A program made the position numbers and the translations under genes. Positions 61,491 to 64,000 of a DNA stretch of 64,000 nucleotides are shown here, piece by piece. Position 1 is the first letter of the stretch. Each line of letters starts with the position of its first letter. This DNA comes from Pseudothauera lacus (GTDB taxonomy: Bacteria > Pseudomonadota > Gammaproteobacteria > Burkholderiales > Rhodocyclaceae). The stretch lies in NCBI RefSeq assembly GCF_003034845.1, contig NZ_PZKC01000002.1, positions 310,001 to 374,000 on the forward strand, in the 5' to 3' direction. The notes beneath the pieces are model-generated. The model was not told the origin of the DNA. It did no database searches and saw nothing but the letters and a program-made list of their open reading frames with translations.

Positions 61491-62408
61491 TCAGTCGGCC
61501 TGCAGGCCTTCCAGCAGGGTTGCGAGGTTGCGCCGCATCATCGTCAGGTAGTGCGGCGCCGGGCCGTCGGCGGCCGACAGCGCGTCGGAATACAGGGTGC
61601 CGCCGGCACGGGCGCCGCTTTCTGCGCGGATGCGCTCGAGCAGGCGGGGGTCGGAGACGTTCTCGATGAACACCGCGGGCACTTTTTCCGTGCGGATCAG
61701 GCGGATCAGCCGCGCGATGCCCAGGGCGCTCGGCTCCGCACCGCTGGCGACACCGTGGGCGGCGAGGAAGCGGATGCCGTAGGCGCGCTCGAAGTAGGCG
61801 AAGGCGGCGTGTGAGCTGACCACCTTGCGGCGTTCTTCCGGCAGCGCCGCGAGCGCCGCGCGGATGTCACCATCGAGGGCGGCGAGTTCCTCGTCGTAGC
61901 GTGCGGCGTTGGTGGCGTAAAGCTCGGCGCCGGCGGGGTCGGCAGCGCTCAGCGCGGCGGCGATGTTGCGCACGTACTGGCGCACGTTGGCGACATCCTG
62001 CCAGGCATGGGGGTCGAGGTCGCCGTGATCGTGGTGATGGCCATGGTGATGGTGGTGTGCCGCCTTCAGTGCGTCGATGCCGGCGCTGGCGACCACCACC
62101 GGCCGGCGCTGGCCGGCAGAACGTGCGAGGCGCTCGATCCAGTGGTCGAAACCGAGACCGTTGGCGACCACCAGATCGGCGGCGCCGACCAGGCGGGCAT
62201 CCGAAGGGCGGGGCTGGAAGCCGTGCGCATCCTGATCGGGGCCGACGAGGGCGTGGACCCTGACGCGCTCACCGCCGACCTGGGCGACGAGGTCGGCGAG
62301 GATGGAAAAGCTCGCCACCACCTCGATGCGCTCGGCACGTGCGGGTTGGGCGATGAGGGCGAGGGTGGCGGTGGCAAGGGCCAGCAGGCGCAGCAGCTTG
62401 GAGATCAT
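61491..62408 (-). CDS. znuA: Zinc/manganese ABC transporter substrate-binding protein (ZnuA-like)
   Basis: 305-residue cluster A-I binding protein with a signal peptide ending at PARAER. ILADLVAQVGGERVRVHALVGPDQDAHGFQPRPSDAR contains one metal-ligating His, HAWQDVANVRQYVRNI and SSHAAFAYFERAYG others. A His-rich loop (AAHHHHHGHHHDHGD) points to Zn instead of Mn. It is the last gene of the operon, 17 bases after the permease. Confidence 0.9.
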   Translation of the reverse strand: MISKLLRLLALATATLALIAQPARAERIEVVASFSILADLVAQVGGERVRVHALVGPDQDAHGFQPRPSDARLVGAADLVVANGLGFDHWIERLARSAGQRRPVVVASAGIDALKAAHHHHHGHHHDHGDLDPHAWQDVANVRQYVRNIAAALSAADPAGAELYATNAARYDEELAALDGDIRAALAALPEERRKVVSSHAAFAYFERAYGIRFLAAHGVASGAEPSALGIARLIRLIRTEKVPAVFIENVSDPRLLERIRAESGARAGGTLYSDALSAADGPAPHYLTMMRRNLATLLEGLQAD

Positions 62409-62425
62409 GGCGGGTCGGTACAGGG

Positions 62426-63292
62426 TCAGGATTCGAGGTGCTTGCGCACCGGCAGGCGTCCGGCGAGCAGGCCGCCGGGGGCGAGGAGCAGCGAGACGAG
62501 GTAGGCCAGCCCGCACATCAGCACGATCGCCGGGCCGGCGGGGACGTCGGCGTGGAAGGACAGCAGCAGCCCGGCCACTGCGCTGGCAAAGGCGATGCCC
62601 ACCGCGCAGGCGAGCAGGGCGCCGAGGCTGCGTGTCCAGATCCGCGCGGCTGCGGCGGGCAGGATCATGATGCCCACCGCCATCAAGGTGCCGAGGGCGT
62701 GAAAGCCGGCCACCAGGTTGAACACCACGAGGATCAGGAAGCCGTAGTGGGCCACCGGCGAGAGGCGGCTGACGCCGCGCAGGAAGGCGGGATCGAAGCA
62801 CTCCAGGGTCAGCGGCCGCAACAGCACGGCGAGCGCCGGCACGGTGAGGCTGGCGATGGCGGCGATGAGCAGCAGCGAGTGGTCGTCGAGGCCGAGCACC
62901 GAGCCGAAGAGGACGTGGAGGAGGTCGAGGTTGTTGCCGCGCAGCGAGACGATCATCACCCCGGCGGCGAGCGAGAGCAGATAGAAGGTGGCGATGCTGG
63001 CATCTTCCTTGAGCACCGAGGCACGCGTCACCACCCCGGCGGCCAGTACCACCACCAGGCCGGCGACGATGCCGCCGACGGTCATCGCCCCCAGCGAGAG
63101 GCCGAAGGCCAGATAGCCGAGCGCGGCGCCGGGCAGGATGGCGTGGCTCATGGCGTCGCCCATCAGGCTCATGCGGCGCAGCAGCAGGAACACCCCCACC
63201 GGGGTGGCGCCCAGCGCCAGTGCCAGGCAGCCCGCCAGCGCGCGGCGCATGAACTCGAAGTCGATGAAGGGCTGGACGAAGAACTCGATCAC
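62426..63292 (-). CDS. znuB: Zinc/manganese ABC transporter permease (ZnuB-like)
   Basis: 288-residue inner membrane permease with eight to nine helices. RRMSLMGDAMSHAILPGAALGYL, LKEDASIATFYLLSLAAGVMIVSLRGNNLDLLHVLFGSVLG and FHALGTLMAVGIMILPAAAAR are family hallmarks. It starts with GTG (63292), overlapping the ATPase stop by 4 bases (GTGA). Confidence 0.92.
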   Translation of the reverse strand: MIEFFVQPFIDFEFMRRALAGCLALALGATPVGVFLLLRRMSLMGDAMSHAILPGAALGYLAFGLSLGAMTVGGIVAGLVVVLAAGVVTRASVLKEDASIATFYLLSLAAGVMIVSLRGNNLDLLHVLFGSVLGLDDHSLLLIAAIASLTVPALAVLLRPLTLECFDPAFLRGVSRLSPVAHYGFLILVVFNLVAGFHALGTLMAVGIMILPAAAARIWTRSLGALLACAVGIAFASAVAGLLLSFHADVPAGPAIVLMCGLAYLVSLLLAPGGLLAGRLPVRKHLES

Positions 63293-64000
63293 GAATGCTC
63301 CTCGTCCTCGCGCCGGCACACCGCGGCCTGTTCGTCGAATGCTTCGGAGAGCTGGCGCGCGCGCGCCAGCAGGGGTTCGGTGAGCACCTCCGCGGTGGGG
63401 CCGCAGGCCACCGCCTCGCGTGCCAGCAGCAGGCAGGTGGGAAAGTGGCGGCGGACATGATCGAAGTCGTGCACCACGGTGAGGATGGTGCGCCCCTCCC
63501 GCTGCCACTGCAGCAGTGTGGCGGTGAGATCTTCCACGGTGCGTGCGTCGAGTGCGGCGAAGGGTTCGTCGAGGAGGATCAGCGCGGCGTCCTGGAGGAT
63601 CAGGCGGGCAAAGCGTGCGCGCTGCAACTGTCCGCCCGACAGCGAACCCACCGCGCGGCGCGCGAAAGCGCTCAGTCCGACGGCTGCGAGGGCGGCCTCG
63701 ATACGGTGCAGGTGGCTGTGGCGCAGCTTGCCGAAGGGGCCGATCTCGCGCCACAGGCCCATCGCCACCATGTCGAAGACGGAGATCGGAAAGGCCTGGT
63801 CGAGATCGCCGCGCTGCGGCAGGTAGGCGAGGGTGGCGCGCGCCGCGGGATCGACGAGAATCTGTCCGCCAAGCGGGCGCAGTTCGCCGGCAATGCCCTT
63901 CAGCAGCGTCGACTTCCCTGCGCCGTTGGGGCCGACCACCGCCAGCAGGCTGCCGGCGGGGATGTCGGCGCTGAGGTGGTGGACGGCCGGGTGGCGGTCG
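63289..64000 (-). CDS. znuC: Zinc/manganese ABC transporter ATPase (ZnuC-like), N-terminus off window
   Basis: Nucleotide-binding subunit; the reading frame continues past the right edge, so the first residues are missing. Walker A is VGPNGAGKST, the signature LSGGQLQRARFARLI, Walker B ILLDEPFAALD, and the switch histidine VVHDFDHV. AYLPQRGDLDQAFPISVFDMVAMGLW is typical of Mn/Zn ABC ATPases. It is the first visible gene of the three-gene transporter operon. Confidence 0.93.
   Translation of the reverse strand, partial: DRHPAVHHLSADIPAGSLLAVVGPNGAGKSTLLKGIAGELRPLGGQILVDPAARATLAYLPQRGDLDQAFPISVFDMVAMGLWREIGPFGKLRHSHLHRIEAALAAVGLSAFARRAVGSLSGGQLQRARFARLILQDAALILLDEPFAALDARTVEDLTATLLQWQREGRTILTVVHDFDHVRRHFPTCLLLAREAVACGPTAEVLTEPLLARARQLSEAFDEQAAVCRREDEEHS

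Noticed and set aside
1-64000. Search for rRNA, tRNA, CRISPR arrays, insertion sequences and phage genes
   Set aside because: No cloverleaf-like gene, spaced repeat array, transposase or integrase protein was seen on either strand.

Overview
The window is GC-rich, densely packed chromosomal DNA of a Gram-negative betaproteobacterium. The gene set (IlvD, UbiX, a MacAB-type efflux system, two bacterioferritins, NarL- and OmpR-type regulators, a carboxylic acid activation operon) suggests the Rhodocyclales, near Thauera or Azoarcus. That placement is a family-level impression, not a database result. I see no rRNA, tRNA, CRISPR array, transposase or phage gene. Coding density is high and no gene-free stretch exceeds 300 bases.

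Layout. 1-6.9 kb: the end of a metallo-beta-lactamase-fold hydrolase, an orphan response regulator, mscL, then a LysM/FecR-domain protein, a CHASE2 histidine kinase and an AsmA-like protein. 7-12.8 kb: a fumarylacetoacetate-hydrolase-family enzyme and an iron block (hemP, bfd, bfr, a tiny membrane protein, tonB-exbB-exbD), then a cysteine-free Irr-like Fur-family regulator and a di-haem peroxidase with an Irr-box-like palindrome upstream. 13-17.8 kb: MacA-MacB-outer membrane factor exporter. 17.9-24.6 kb: a FepA-like TonB receptor followed by PepSY membrane protein, DUF2271 protein, DUF4198 protein, membrane-anchored flavodoxin-type reductase and DUF6746 protein. Both the receptor and the PepSY gene carry the same Fur-box variant. 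24.6-31.4 kb (minus strand): an S4 ribosomal protein paralogue, a Cys-rich 101-residue protein, FecI, FecR, an STN-domain TonB receptor and a second di-haem peroxidase, ending with a separate Fur-boxed 68-residue protein.

31.7-47.7 kb: an outer membrane protein, a second bacterioferritin, AzlCD, a PCuAC-fold protein without copper ligands, a permease with an acyl-CoA synthetase, a hybrid kinase with an OmpR regulator, a LON-domain protein with UbiX, Liv-type ABC components lacking ATPases, and a TRIC channel. 46.1-50.2 kb: an operon of a GGDEF/EAL protein, a porin-like protein and a small PstS-like binding protein. 50.3-64 kb: malonyl-CoA decarboxylase, a NarL-type two-component pair, a degenerate receiver, lgt, YceH, a DmeF-like cation exporter, ilvD, a STAS-like protein, a ChaN-like lipoprotein, a LysE exporter and a Zn/Mn ABC transporter running off the end.

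The theme of the first half is iron: energy transduction (TonB-ExbBD), uptake (two receptors), storage (two bacterioferritin subunits with complementary active-site losses, plus Bfd), haem-linked regulation (Irr-like protein), and a probable flavin-based periplasmic ferric reductase whose DUF2271 subunit carries an ApbE-type flavinylation motif. The most unusual arrangement is the S4 paralogue and a Cys-rich small protein inserted between a Fur/Zur-like box and fecIR.
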